In this document: positions 22,063-34,074 of the stretch, piece after piece | Position numbering within the stretch: position 1 is the first letter of the stretch | Layout of the letters: each line of letters starts with the position of its first letter | Assembly (NCBI GenBank): GCA_963969495.1 | Contig: OZ018324.1 | Coordinates: forward strand, 50,834,861 to 50,898,860 | Direction of reading: 5' to 3' | Origin: Ceratothoa steindachneri | Taxonomy: Eukaryota; Arthropoda; Malacostraca; Isopoda; Cymothoidae | DNA: 64,000 nt | Position numbers and translations under genes: made by a program | The notes under the pieces: generated by a model | What the model was told of the DNA's origin: nothing | What the model saw: only the letters and a program-made list of their open reading frames with translations | Databases searched by the model: none

Positions 22063-22190
22063 TTCGGGTGGGCCATAAGTCCCAGGACACTCCAAGTACA
22101 ACTTTTTGTGTAAATATGTTATTAACAGAAAACAGATGTAATTTTTTTTATATAACTGTAGTGTCCTGGGACTTATGGACCACCCTGTAG
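22063..22190. mobile_element. MITE with 26-bp terminal inverted repeats
   Basis: Left arm GGGTGGGCCATAAGTCCCAG plus GACACT (22066-22091) is the reverse complement, with one mismatch, of the right arm at 22160-22185. The outer right end reads CCACCCTGTAG, so the terminal repeat is CAGGGTGGNCCATAAGT-like with a TA next to it, as expected of Tc1/mariner-superfamily MITEs. The interior of about 70 bp is AT-rich and non-coding. It is inserted at the C-terminal coding end of the hAT remnant. Confidence 0.88.
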
Positions 22191-23170
22191 TTCAAATATG
22201 CAATCTGCTCCCCATGTTCGGCAAGCAGTCTGCTTCGCTTCGCTTCGTAAATGTGTCCTGTTGTGTTGAATAACCTTTCTCTCATGACTGAGGGACGTGC
22301 AGAGAGAATTTTCCTAGCAAACCTGGCCAACTCCTAGCGATTAGTTTCTTTCCATACATGCATACTTCTATGCACTCCACCATTTGTAGGGGCATTCTTT
22401 CATTAAAAGATGTGTAAGACTTTCGTAGAAGTTGACTTCATCCATACTGAAGTGAAATCAAACATAGGTGTTATTTATGAGATGCAATTTAGAAGTTAAT
22501 TTTAGGATGATTGAATTTATGCAAGGTTATTTAACTAAAGTAAACTGTAACATTGAAGTATTTTATATCAGGTAATGAGCATCTAATAACACTACATACT
22601 ACATAGTTTCATCTTTTAAGTTTAACCATAGTTATGTACTTAGTTCTTACCATTTTATTCTCATAATTTCAGTCTTTGAAATTGTAGATGATTGTTTCCT
22701 TTTTCTGCATCTTTTCTTTGCTGTGGTTTCACTCTCTTCAGATTCTTACAAGCCGCTCTTTTGGAAGAAGCTGCATACATCCATGTCCATTCATTTTAAC
22801 TTCATTTTTTTAGCTGGTGAAGCATCAGAGTCTAACACCATGGGTGATCTTTCTGAGTCTGAATCTGTACTAGTTGTTTCATAACTTTCCTTTGAATCAT
22901 TTCTAACTGCTAAAGTTCCTTGTGAATGTAATTGTAAAACTGAATGAAAGGGCAAGTATTCTGAAAAGAGAACATCTTTCATTATGGTTCTATTATTCTC
23001 ATCAACAAATTTAGCTTGAAACGAGGATCAAGAATCATTGCAATTTGAAGACTATCATTTCCCTTATATTTCTCAAAACGTTTCTGAAAGTCTGTTTTGA
23101 GTTCTTCAACAATAGTTTTTATTCTTGTTACTGTTTCATATGTTTTAATGTTTAGTAAAGGATAATTAAT
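22150..23170 (-). pseudogene. hAT (ZBED-like) transposase remnant, C-terminal part
   Basis: Read on the - strand. At about 23140-22990 lies a pre-dimerisation segment, TRIKTIVEELKTDF and then SLQIAMILDPRFKLNLL. An acidic, charged linker follows at about 22982-22791 (ESYETTSTDSDSERSPMV). At about 22330-22190 is the hAT C-terminal dimerisation domain: LARFARKILSARPS-like, then RERLFNTTGHIYEAKRSRLL and AEHGEQIAYLNY. The order and spacing match BED-finger hAT transposases; the N-terminal BED finger and catalytic residues are missing. About 300 bp of AT-rich sequence between linker and dimerisation domain looks degraded or inserted. The last ten codons before the stop at 22148 come from the MITE arm (VHKSQDTTVI), so the native C-terminus was replaced. 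Confidence 0.85.
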
Positions 23171-23674
23171 CAAATGCTGCGTGTAATGGCATGAGTGCTC
23201 GGTCTTATGAAGGTATGGGAGTGCGAGATTGGGTGCCAAGGTAATGGAGGGAAAGGCGAGTGAGGGTCGGTTATTGTAATGTATGTATGAGTGGATGAGG
23301 GATTCCTTGGATTGCCTGAATGTGGTTTCTGTGAGTGTTCAAAGTGTGTTCGTTTATGTGTCAGCTTGCCCACCCAGTGAGATGTTCCGTGTAGACAGTT
23401 ACACCTTGCACATTGAGCGACCCGCCCTCCCGGCCTCAGTTGTAGGCTAGTCGCCGACCAGTTTTTGTCCATTCATTTATTGGTCGGGGCCTCTTCTCCA
23501 TTTCCAAGCGCAACTATCTCCAATAATTACCTCCCTCAAATTACCAAGCCATCCAAAACCATAACAGTACTTTAATCCACATCTGGTTATACATATGGAC
23601 CATTCATAATGATGCAACATAGGATTTCTCATTTTTCACGGTAAATTCGCTCAATAAAGCCCTTTTTTTTACAG
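23171..23674. other. no recognisable gene upstream of the second exon
   Basis: A - strand open frame (23170-23472) has Pro/His/Ser-rich, low-complexity content. The words at 23408-23425 (GCCCTCCCGGCCTCAGTTGT) are DR1-like. Confidence 0.45.
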
Positions 23675-23770
23675 GCTTTCACGAATTCTGGAACGAATCT
23701 TCAACTCACCTTCACTCCAATACAAGGCGGATTTTCTTCTGATGTAGACTTCACCAAGGAAGCGGGAAAG
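23675..23770 (+). CDS. CBFB: core-binding factor beta (CBFbeta / Brother), following exon
   Basis: This 96-nt exon encodes 32 residues, AFTNSGTNLQLTFTP and onward, ending VDFTKEAGK. It aligns with the CBFbeta segment AFVATGTNLSLQFFP ... EAGK, which contributes to the Runx-binding face. The GTNL core is kept. The Gln two residues after it in vertebrates (reported to contribute to Runx binding) aligns with Thr here, and the loop before the VD(F/L) segment is several residues shorter. The acceptor is eight T residues followed by ACAG (ending 23674) and the donor is gtaaat at 23771. Both boundaries are phase 0, so the reading continues directly from TEI of the previous exon. The next conserved segment (V-x-L-K-S, NGVC, GWID, GCLEFD) was not found before 64000, implying a following intron of at least 40 kb or an unseen diverged exon. 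Confidence 0.9.
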
Positions 23771-25371
23771 GTAAATTGAATTGTGCAACCTGAATGTCTG
23801 AAAGCAACTTTCGAGAATATGACAGAAAACTAACCACTAATTCGATACTAAAAATCTCGTATTATTGCATTGTGCCACACGGGCCTAAAATGCCATCTGC
23901 CATATTCTACCTCCTGTTCACAAGTTCAGGGAGTGGAAGTGATGTTAGGTGGGAACTAAGGTTGGTTGTGTAAAGTTGAAAGTGAATAAGTTTAATTTTC
24001 TACCGATAACGATGGAAGCTATTGCGGCCGTGTCTATGACCCTATGGGTTCTCTAACATTACACATAAAAAACAATCTTACTGTCATATTGTGGAGGAGA
24101 AACGAAAGTTTAGAGAGACATAAGAATAACATCCTTTCAAACTGAGTTTGTTGTCACCCACACACCATGACTCCCTAGATCAATTATTCCTTCTAGGTAA
24201 TTGAGATGACACGATAAATAAACAGGGGAGATATATTCAAAATCTTACAGGACTTGTTTACATATAACACCAGGCCTATATACAGTGCCAGACAGTATTT
24301 AAAACTTCAGAATTTGATTAAAAATAAATGCTAAGGTGGGTGGATGGAGTATGCCACACAAGAAGAAATGCCTTTTGCCTTTTTCTTCCTTAAATGTATG
24401 AATTTCTGCATGGGTGGTATTTGTGGAAGGTATCTTGATCAAACAGCATTCACCTTCAAACCCTGTTTACCGTTGGTTCAGGATGATATGAAAGCTGCTT
24501 TTTAAATGCAGGAACTCTAAACCTTTTTACAGGTTTTGTCCTTGATATATTAACCCCAGTTTATGATCCCAGTTTCCTGGTGAACTAAAAAAAAATAACT
24601 GCGAAACGCAAACAGTAAAGGAAAGGGCGCATGCACAGCTGAACTCTAGGGTGGCCATAATTATTCAGCGGCGTCTGTACGTGTCAGTTATTTGCTACTG
24701 TCGACATCAATTTCCTTCCTCTTCTAACAAATTAATTTATATTTAAAAAACAAGGGAGCTACTTGCAAATATTTCGGCACTAATTTCATAATGATGATAT
24801 TAGTAATAATTGGTATTTTTCCTAACGACCGCAGATGGGGTTGTAATTTCAGAAAAAACACTAATTTTCCATCAAATTGGTGATTTTGTGTCTTCTAATT
24901 GGGTTGGTGTGGCTGATGTATTCGTAATATATAATACGGAAACCATATTTCATTTAATTTTATCAGATAATTAATAAACCCTCAATTAGTGTTGATTGAG
25001 ATACATGCAGTTGGATAAATATGGGTGATTTGGAATGATGGTATAGGATTTGCTATTAGAATATGATAAAACTTGATCCAAATACTCATCACGATATCCT
25101 ATATGTTGAAGACAAAGCGTTAGAGTTTATATTATTTTATTTCCTTTGCGATCTCTCTCTTCCTTCTTTCGTCATCTATGTTTGATTTTGTTTAGTCTTA
25201 TAAAAAAGACCAAATCGCTTGTGTATCATCTTTCCTAATTTCCTGTGTAAATATAAAATTTCCAATAACCGTGAAAATGAGGGGGTATTCGCCTGTACCG
25301 TCAAAAAAGTGATACTTCAAAGTAGATTTTAAGCAGAGAAATGTAGATGAGCCCCATTCAATTATTATTAG
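23771..25371. other. no recognisable gene; start of the next CBFbeta intron
   Basis: AT-rich intronic sequence. AGGGTGGCCATAATTATTCA near 24652 resembles a solo Tc1/mariner MITE end, but I see no partner. Confidence 0.45.
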
Positions 25372-25430
25372 AGAGTGGTTAGAGTGTTTCGCCTGAGAAG
25401 CGAGGATCGATTGACGGCAAGGATAGGAAT
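25372..25430 (+). repeat. tRNA-like SINE fragment (weak)
   Basis: GAGTGGTTAGAGTGTTTCGC is A-box-like and GAGGATCGATTGACG is a poor B box. It precedes a long (TA)n tract, which might be an expanded SINE tail. Confidence 0.35.
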
Positions 25431-25579
25431 CCCCAATATAAAATTAGATGGGCGAGGATCCGCGCCAACATTCGCATTCCCGTTTTCTATCTCTTACAGA
25501 AGGCTTCTTGAAATTGATCTTTTTAGAGAAATGGATTGTTACCCAGTTCAATGGGTGGCACTACTGAAGAGGGTTGAGG

Positions 25580-25582
<3 letters not shown>

Positions 25583-25648
<66 letters not shown>
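25583..25648. repeat. (TA)n microsatellite, ~33 units
   Basis: A pure TA dinucleotide run. It produces artificial Tyr-Ile open frames on both strands. Confidence 0.98.
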
Positions 25649-25649
<1 letters not shown>

Positions 25650-27054
25650 CGCATTTCTTTCGTCTTGATTGAGTTTTTGGAAAAAAACGCTTTCCTTTTG
25701 TTTGCGTGAAACGAGGCTGTCGAGTGGGGCTTTTCGTTTGTCCAATAGACAAACCTGTCTCTTTCTTTGCTCAAAAGGAAAGGAAGGGTGTGGGCCAAAG
25801 CCGTGGGCGTGTTACGGGCGTCGGTAGGTGGTAACGCCGAAGAGTTACAAACGAGCGTCCTCGCCCTCAATTTGTTCCATCTTTGTGCTCACACCTCATG
25901 GGGAGGTTTTGTGAGGCAATTAAGGGGAGGAGGCGAACTCTTAAGAGCCGTCACCGGTCACCTTTGCCTCTTGTTTTGGGTCCTGCTGAGGAGAAAGCTT
26001 CTGTCTTCTTTACCGACGCTTCTCCATTGTTCAGCCACCTTTTGTGCGTTGACTCCTCGCACCCGGGTCGTCTCATGAAACCCAGGGACGTCGTAGGCCA
26101 ATGGCTTTGCACACAGGCAGTGAATTCACACGAGTCTGTATCAATCTGAGTTTGGGTGTACCAAAAGTTAAGCGGTATTTACAGACTAATAAAGGCGCTT
26201 TGCGAGGGCCAACTGCCCTGAAGAACATATTATAATTTTAAAGGGATGTATTTGGGATTTTCTTTAGAACAAAAAGGGAAATATGTAACCATCGAGGGCA
26301 TCGTCACGTGTAGATGACCGACAGGTAGAGAGATAAAGAATAGGAGAGGGTAATAATAATATTATGACAAAGGCCAGGAGAGTGAATAACTAACCCACAA
26401 AACACTGACATCCTCCTTTGTGGGCCGAGATACCCCTCTTCACCTGTGCTCCGTCCATCCTATTCTGTACCGAGGGGGGGGGGGGAGTACGCTTGTTGGT
26501 TAGCTCGGTTTTCGTCGAAAGAAAATCTTCGTTTATAGTCCCTCCCCCCTTCCTTGGGACGGCTGTAATTTATTCCTGAAGGCCACAAACACTTTCGCTG
26601 GACTGCAACCTTGTAATAATAATAATAATAAAATAACCATATTCATGGTCACGTTCTCTGAGGATCCTCCACCCAGGTTGGTTTCATGGAAAAAGACTTC
26701 TGAGACACCCTATTGGTGCAATGCACATATTAAAGATTTGAAAAAGGTGTTTTTGTTTTTTATTTTCCAAAAAGAAAGTTTAACGCCCTCTTTCACCCGG
26801 TATTGGTTCTATATTGGCGTGGAAAAGATAGTTGGAGATTTAAAAGAGGTGCAAAAGACAACCAGAATATCACTTTCTCATATGGGCACTGGGTTCGCGA
26901 AGGTGCGCCGCTACTCCAGGTTTCAGTTGTAGCAGGGGGTATTGCCCCCGCTACACCCCTTTGCAGGGATAAATCGATGTAAATGAGGGCTCTAATGATA
27001 GGTACGATCCTCTAAAAACACTTGAAATATCCTTCATTTAATTATCACCTGGTT
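25649..27054. other. no recognisable gene; short (TAA)n at ~26613-26630
   Basis: A G-homopolymer lies near 26467. The segment at about 26895-26960 (CGCTACTCCAGGTTTCAGTT) is shared with 60300-60345 and belongs to a dispersed repeat. Open frames here have no recognisable motif. Confidence 0.45.
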
Positions 27055-27510
27055 TTACTGCGATTCAAGATTTGTTTACACTAGGTTTACTGGGATGCAG
27101 AGATTGTTTACTCTTGTTTTACTGCGATTCAAGGATTTACCTCCGGTGTTTTGCTTTCAAATATCGTTTATACCTAGTTTTCTGCGACTCAAGGATTGTT
27201 GACACTAGTTTTATTGCGTTTCAAGGATTATTTAAACTGTTTTCACTGGGATTCAGATTGTTACACTAGTTTTACTACGCTTTAAAGATTGTTTACGCCT
27301 AGTTTTACTGTTTCAAGGATTTACACCTGGTTTCTTGCAATTAAGGATTGTTTGCACTAGTTTATTGAGCTTCAAGGATTGGTTACGCTGGGTTTATTGC
27401 ATTTCAAGGACTTTATACTGGTTTCATTGTGATTCACGGATTGTTTACTCTGGTTTTACTTCGTTTTAAGGATTTTTTATGTTAATTTTATTGGAATTCG
27501 AGGAATGTGT
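27055..27510 (+). repeat. minisatellite array A, unit ~31 bp, ~14 copies
   Basis: The unit resembles GATTGTTTACACTAGTTTTA followed by CTGCGATTCAAG. The same unit forms a second array at 30445-30945. Confidence 0.9.
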
Positions 27511-30444
27511 TTGTATCAAACTCCCCAGATGTAAGGGGGGCTAGTCTTTACTGGTTAATAAAAAGGTTTGAGGTAGGCAACAAACTCTAAATTTTAGTTT
27601 TCTTACTTGTTAGCTAGGTGTAGAAAGAGATGAATGATGAATTGAATATTTGAAAAAAAGGTGTTAAAGCTTGATAAGAAGAATGAATTTGAAAAGTTGT
27701 ACGATGTAGACTGAAAGTGATTTGAATGATTTGACAATACGGGAACGGGACCAATTTTCCTGCAACGTAAATCATTAAGGAGTTCAAGGTTACACTACTA
27801 CAAAATAATCAAGCTTAGCACGTACCACTTTCCCACAAAGAGCCTAAATTAAGCGTTAATTCACAAATAATATACTTAAGAAGGAATTTGTTAATTATAA
27901 ATGGTGAGAAGAGATGCGAAAGGATACGGACGCCACGCTTGAAAGATTGTGCACGCCAAAACACGACACGGCACTGTCTTAGGCTTATAAAAAAGAGGGG
28001 GCGGGAGGCATAATCTCATTATTAATAATCTCTCCAGGCAGCAGAAAACGAGAAAGTGGGGGGAGGGGGTGCTGACCACCTATTTCAACAACACAATTCA
28101 AGCAATAACCGCAGATCTTTAAACAAAAACGGGTGCCCATACACGTGAAAATTAGACATACAAAAAGTGATAGACAAACCAAAGAAAGGCAGTAAAACGA
28201 AGAAGGGAAGGAAAATCTACTGGTAGAAAATAGTTTTTCTAACGACTTCTATTCTTAATAAAAGGCGCAAATCCTGAAAAGGTTAGAAGTTTAAAAGAAG
28301 TTTAATCAACACTTTTTGTATTTTTGAAATTTGACTTAAATTACTCTTACAGCGAATAATAGATGTTTTGAGTTTGAAAATCTCCCCTTGTTTCTCATAT
28401 TATGATCGAAGATGAGAATGATAGCAAACAAAGGGGCACATTTTGAAGGCAACAATGAATTTTGAATTTAATCGGGTCGCGATCTTTTGGAGAATAGCCA
28501 GGAATCTCCAACTACCAATGCAGTTGGTCTGTGTGAAAAAGAACGTTTTGATTATACATGTGTACGATGGAAGTTCGCTTGAGTTTTAACCTGAAGATAA
28601 GGCAATGGATTCAGAGATGTAGGAACTTTGAGAGGCCAAAAATTAGGCATCGTACAGGTCTGAACTGACTCCCTTGTCTCACATCTACGGCATGGGTAAG
28701 TGACAGGAAATATGGGTTAAGTTTTGACAGTTTCAGAACCTTCTGGAGATCAGACATCGCACTGTGTGATCTGAAGGGGTTACGAATTGTCAACTTTTCG
28801 TCTGCTATAGGGCATAGAGCAGAAATGGGAGTTCTAGCTTTGCAAATCTTGCATTGGTATGATAGGATATAGCGGGAGGTTAGGGCAAAGGTCTGACAAA
28901 TGACGAGAGGAAATACACAGACTTCACAGATTTAACTCTTAGCACCTGGCCATCCTCTTAGGAAGTGCTATTGTACCTCGTGGAAAATTTCGCATATTTG
29001 GAATTCCCTCATATAATGGGCAGGAAATCTTCATTTGACGGTAGATTTGAATTGACATTGTAAAGCTTTGAAGAGGTCTTGTATTTAAATCCAAAGCGTT
29101 TTCCTTTGTTAAAAATGTTGACGTTTGTTTTAGAATCCCCTCCTTTCCGGGGAATTTAATTGTTAATTTTAAAAGATTGGAGGAAATGAGCGGCTTCGAG
29201 TGAGGTTTGTTTGAATTTCACTTATTACTAGAAAAATGTTGGAAAAACTGAGGGTTAGTATCTTAGTTCCCCCTTAAAACTGAGATGCAACTTGCTATAA
29301 ATTGTGCACATGAACAAAAACAGATTTGCCGCGCTTTCATCCTCAAAAAAGTTCACGTGCATTTTTTTTCAGTTTATACTCGTACAGGATGGATCGAATT
29401 TCGTTAGGACACAACGAGAACTTCTGCAAGTTCGAGTCCAGAATTGAATCAAAATTTAAAATTTTAGAGAACTAATAGTCGATGACAATGTTCCCGTCTA
29501 AAAATTCCTTATTTAACAATTTGATTACAACCTTATAATTATCGTCCCAATTGCCGAGATGTTTGAAATGGTAAAAGCGTAATCCCTTAGGTAACTATTC
29601 CACTTGGAACTGACAAGATTTTTGATATGGGACAAGAAATTGTGAAAATTAAGCTTGTCTGAAGTTACATGCAATGAAATTTGAGGCAAAGTTCTGAACT
29701 GTGGGTTTTCCAAGGCCGCTTCAGATCTCGTTTAGATCCGAAAGCGATACGCTCGTGGAAGAAGATGAGCTGGGAAAGTGACGTTTCCTTTCCTGGAAAA
29801 GTCGATTTTATTTCAAAATCGTAATCAATCTGAGACGCAGCTCTTTATCGATTAACGATTTATCGACTTGATCTATCTTAAAGGACTGAAACAAAAATCA
29901 AGAATTTGATTATCTAACTGATTAAAAGGAAAGAGGAGGGACTCGGTCCTTTCAGTTTTACGTCCAAATGATCGTTTCAACTAAATTCCTACCATATTTC
30001 TGTATCAATTTTGTTAAGCATTTTACCTTGATATTACGAATAATTATAGCATGGTCCTCTACTCTGTTTGATTTGGGGATAATGTGTCTCACCCCTCATT
30101 CACTCGTTCATTCCTTCCTTCTTTTTCCCTCACCCGCCGCATTCATCCTAAAATTTGTTCCTGCATTCAAATTTCCCTTTCAAACGTCATTATATAATGA
30201 ATAAGGTTGTGGGTTTGTTTACGTTCGGAAAGTTGCGATCATTTCGAAAACTTTTACTTTTCCTGGAAATTCCTTCATTTGCTTTCAACACATTCTCTTC
30301 AACTATTGAGGTTTCTTAAAATACTTGTTCTAAAGCTTTTCATTTCTGTTTCTAATATATTTTTATATAAAAAAAATGACCAGTGTTGATAGTGTTGCGA
30401 TATATGAGGAGACAAAGTCAATTAGGCCATTGTCAAAAATGGGC
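27511..30444. other. no recognisable gene between the two related arrays
   Basis: AT-rich intronic sequence without a coding match on either strand. Short open frames have arbitrary composition. Confidence 0.5.
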
Positions 30445-30945
30445 TCGATTGTTACACCTGGTTTTATTGCGCGTCGATGGTTGTTTACACTGGTTTATTG
30501 AGGTTCACTCTTGAGGTTCACTCTTGAGGTTCAAGAGTTGCTCACACTGGCTTTATTACTGTTCAAGGATAGTTTGCACTGACTTTATTGCGGTTCGAGG
30601 ATTATTTACACTAATGTGCTGCAATTCAATGATTGTTTACATTTATTTTATTGTGATTGAAGGATTGTTTATACTATTTTTATTGCAATTTATGATTGGT
30701 TTTACTCTTTATTAAGGTTCAAGGAATTCTTACAATGGTTTTATTTGTCCAATGATTGTTTATACTCGCTTTATTAGGTTCGAGGATTGTTTTCACTTAT
30801 TTTACTACAGTTCAATGATTTGTTTACATTGGTTTTACTGTGGTTATTTAATTTACATCTAGTTTGACTACGATTTAAAGATTTACATTTGGTTTTATTG
30901 CAATTCAACGATTGTTTACTCCGGTTTTACTGCGGCTCAAGGATT
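30445..30945 (+). repeat. minisatellite array A', same unit as 27.05 kb
   Basis: Units such as TTCAAGGATTGTTTACACTG followed by GTTTTATTGC, about 16 degenerate copies. The match to the 27.05-kb array is clear over the whole unit. Confidence 0.9.
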
Positions 30946-31308
30946 GTAGTATAAATCCTGTTGTTAAAATTGATGTGGTTATATGAAATTTTGTTAATTC
31001 CTTAGCAGTGCTGTATAATATAATGAAATGAACGGAACGTGGTAGTGGTACTAGTCCTGTTAACTTCTCGTCTCCATCCACCATTCTTTTACCTTTGGCT
31101 GATGATTTCTTCGCTTCATTCATACGTTAATGATCCCCTCTTCCCATTAATTCCACGAGAGGACTCCTGAACTCAGGGTAGGCAGCACCTCTCGCTTAGG
31201 TCAGACGACCCCGCCACGATCTTCAAAGATTGCCTCCGGTCATTAGTTTAATAGGTCAAGAGAGAGAGAGAGAGACAGAGAACCGTGGTGGTAATTTACT
31301 CCGGGAAT
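30946..31308. other. no gene; (GA)n tract at ~31259-31275
   Basis: Only a short GA microsatellite is apparent. Confidence 0.5.
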
Positions 31309-31338
31309 TTAATGACTGCTTCCTCTCGCAGTCATTAA
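31309..31338. repeat. short perfect hairpin
   Basis: TTAATGACTGC and GCAGTCATTAA form an 11-bp perfect stem around an 8-nt loop. No terminator-like or structured-RNA context is visible around it. Confidence 0.85.
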
Positions 31339-34074
31339 TGGCGTAATTTGCCTCTCCTTTAACAAATGAGTCGCAGGACAAATTACCTTTGAGTAGAGCT
31401 GAATGGAAAGACTAAGTAAGGAAAGGTCCATTAAACGAAGGCTTTCCTCTCATTCCAATTACTTCCACATCAAGAAATCCTCAATAGTCGCGTGGGTGGC
31501 AAAGATCATCATCCTCGCGCGCTGGGTATGGAAGTCCATCACCTTCGAAATGGGATAAGGACTCGTCTGTCAAAGTAATGAGATGTTTGATCTGAGGGGT
31601 GCAATCCTCTTCCCACCCCATTGCCACCTGTGTAATTCCAAATTCGCCAATAATAATAATTTATTATTACTCTCCAATCTGCAGCCTCAGTTGGTCAAGC
31701 AAAATGCTACAAGCCCAACCGCTCCGGTGGGAAAAGGACTCCCAATAGGGATGATGGAAATACTCAGGGCGAAGAATAAACTATAAAAAGAATAAACAAC
31801 AAAATAAACCGGTTAAATTAAAGGATAACTCTGTTCTCTTCGTCCCTGGTCCCTACATGAGTCTATACGAGAACCCCACCCCGGCAGTCTCGAGACTTTC
31901 CACTTTCTCATGAAACAGGCCAGATGGCGCTTCACCATTGCAAATCTGTTGAGCAAAAAGCGAATGTAGGTTCTATTGCAGTCCGGATTGCCATCCTAAT
32001 TACAGACCCGCCTGCTAATTGCCCTCTACAAAAACGCTTATTATGGCTTGTAATTGTGTTTTAAAATTTATGCGACAAAGTCCTATGTATAAATATAGAA
32101 TGTTTTCTTTAATAAGCAAACTTCCCATATGAACGTAAATGGACCGATGGAAACTTCATGTACGCGCGTGTCTGTTTCATGCTATCTGGTACGCGGTAGA
32201 ATATTACTTCATAAATCATCTGCATCCATGTCAATTACACTCAAACATATATTAACTAGAGTTAAAAGTGGACTTCTTTTTTCTCATCTCTAGTGATTTT
32301 TTTCTGGGTTTTCTTTCTATACAACGTAACTGATACACGATCTACAACACGAAAACTTGTCAACCATACATGAACTCTCTTCACTCCAGTATAACTATAG
32401 TCACATTCTTCAGTCTAGTATCCCTCAGTGGCGCAGTCTGTTCAACGCCACTTCGTCAATCTCGCTGCAGAAAGGAGGAGGTCGAGAAGAGTTGCTAGCC
32501 CCCCAGGCCCCTAGCCTCTCGAATTTCAGCTTTCTTTGTATACTCAAAGGAGGCACATCATTCCACAGTCTAGGAGCAAACATCTAATGAGCTCCATCCC
32601 GCACGCAGCACATAATGACGATGAACATGCCTTGTGTAGCAGAGGCTGAACGTAGTTAAAAAGGTAGGATAGGCTGAATGAAGAGGATAGGTAAGAGAGA
32701 ACCGCGTGATTTAAGATTTTGTATGTGAGAAGGAGCTTGGAGGCGATGATGGATCGAATGGGGAGTCAGTATGGGTCAAGGAAAAGAGGAGATTGCATGA
32801 GAGAAGCGTCTCGGTGGGGTGGGGGAGAAATTGCAAAGGGGGACATCGAGAAGAGAGGTTGGAATAATCCGAGGGGTAAGTAAAAAAGAGCAAATGCGTC
32901 AGGGTCAGTATGGTTGCCGGATTACTGAGTCTTACACCCTTTAGCGAGGTCAGCAGCAAACACGGAAGAGTACAAGAAGTAAAAAATACCAATTTGTGAG
33001 CTTCCTACGATAGAGGGGGGGGGATGTCATTAATCTTGTGGGGGTAATGGGGGAATTTAATAGACGCAGTGTCATTTTTTTTTTATCTATCCAGTTTCAG
33101 CCCATTCGTGTATTTTCTGTTCGTTTGTAAGTTTATGTCTGTATTTTTTGTGCGTCCACTCGCATGTCCACTTTTTTTTTGTCCCTTGGAGTTTTGTGCC
33201 CTGTCCCTCTGGGTTCGAAACGGACTTCGAACCTACCCCACTCTCCTTTTCCCACACGAGTTCACACTGGGTAAAACTGACGAGGGCTTGTCATGGTCAA
33301 GTCGGAATTTGGAAGCATAAAACTGTCTCCGAAGTTCGTAGTTATGCGCGCTCATGTGCACTTATGTACGCCACACACTCGAGCTGTCGCAGGGAAGTGA
33401 ACTCGTGAGAATCTAAACTCTGATTTCGATCTATGTAATTCTTTTTGTTATTCGGTCATCTAAATGTAATATTTTTAATAATAATTTTGTTATGCCGGGT
33501 CATTATAAAGTCGTGCATTTTATTTTTACTTTGGAGATATATATGATAAAATCAATTTGTAATTGCGAAAATATATTTTATTTTGTATAAACCTATTGTT
33601 AATTCTTACTTTTCGTGCCCTGTATACGAGTCTGAAGTTCTAGAAATATTTTTTGTAGATGAATTACATTTAAATTGTGAATCTCAGAAATTATGACCCC
33701 ATTCAAAAATCATCCGAATTGACCCAAATCCAAAAGATTGGTCTACCTCTTTCAATTCATCTGCTATGATTTTTTATTTATTTAGAAACTTTCGAAACCC
33801 TGAGGGAAAAGTGAGCAGATGCGTTATCTTACTAAACAATATCCTCTACCATATATACTCGAGAAGGTTCAGTAAGAAAGTAGTTTTGCATCATTTATAA
33901 ATGGCGATCACCATTAACAAGTTGTCCTTTAAAAGAGGAATGTTCCTACCATGTAATATTTTTTTAAAGCATACCATGAGAATTTCTTCTTATGTTCTTT
34001 AAATTAATATGACAGCTGTGTGCCCCAAATATAGCAGTTATGTTGGTTGATTTCATCACTAATATGAAATGTTA
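31339..34074. other. no recognisable gene
   Basis: Mixed unique-looking sequence. The segment 32650-32990 has an open - strand frame rich in Ser/Pro/Leu with no domain, and 33069-33400 has overlapping open frames without homology. Confidence 0.45.

Larger units (their letters stand above)
5735..23674 (+). other. CBFB: CBFbeta intron (17.9 kb) between the two exons
   Basis: Bounded by gtaagt at 5735 and a poly-T tract plus acag at 23671-23674. It is packed with transposon remnants and minisatellites: the 42/45-bp array, the Jockey-like LINE, a hAT MITE, a mariner and the hAT transposase remnant. I found no additional CBFbeta exon inside it, and the protein reads continuously across the junction (TEI then AFT). 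Confidence 0.85.

Noticed and set aside
25523..25870. Tyr-Ile-rich frames here and at 57.7-58.4 kb
   Set aside because: They are translations of (TA)n microsatellites.
26645..26932. 95-codon + strand open frame
   Set aside because: No recognisable domain. Its 3' end overlaps a dispersed repeat shared with 60.3 kb.
29340..29420. TTTTTTTTCAG acceptor-like site near 29370
   Set aside because: No conserved peptide follows and a stop occurs within a few codons in the plausible frame.
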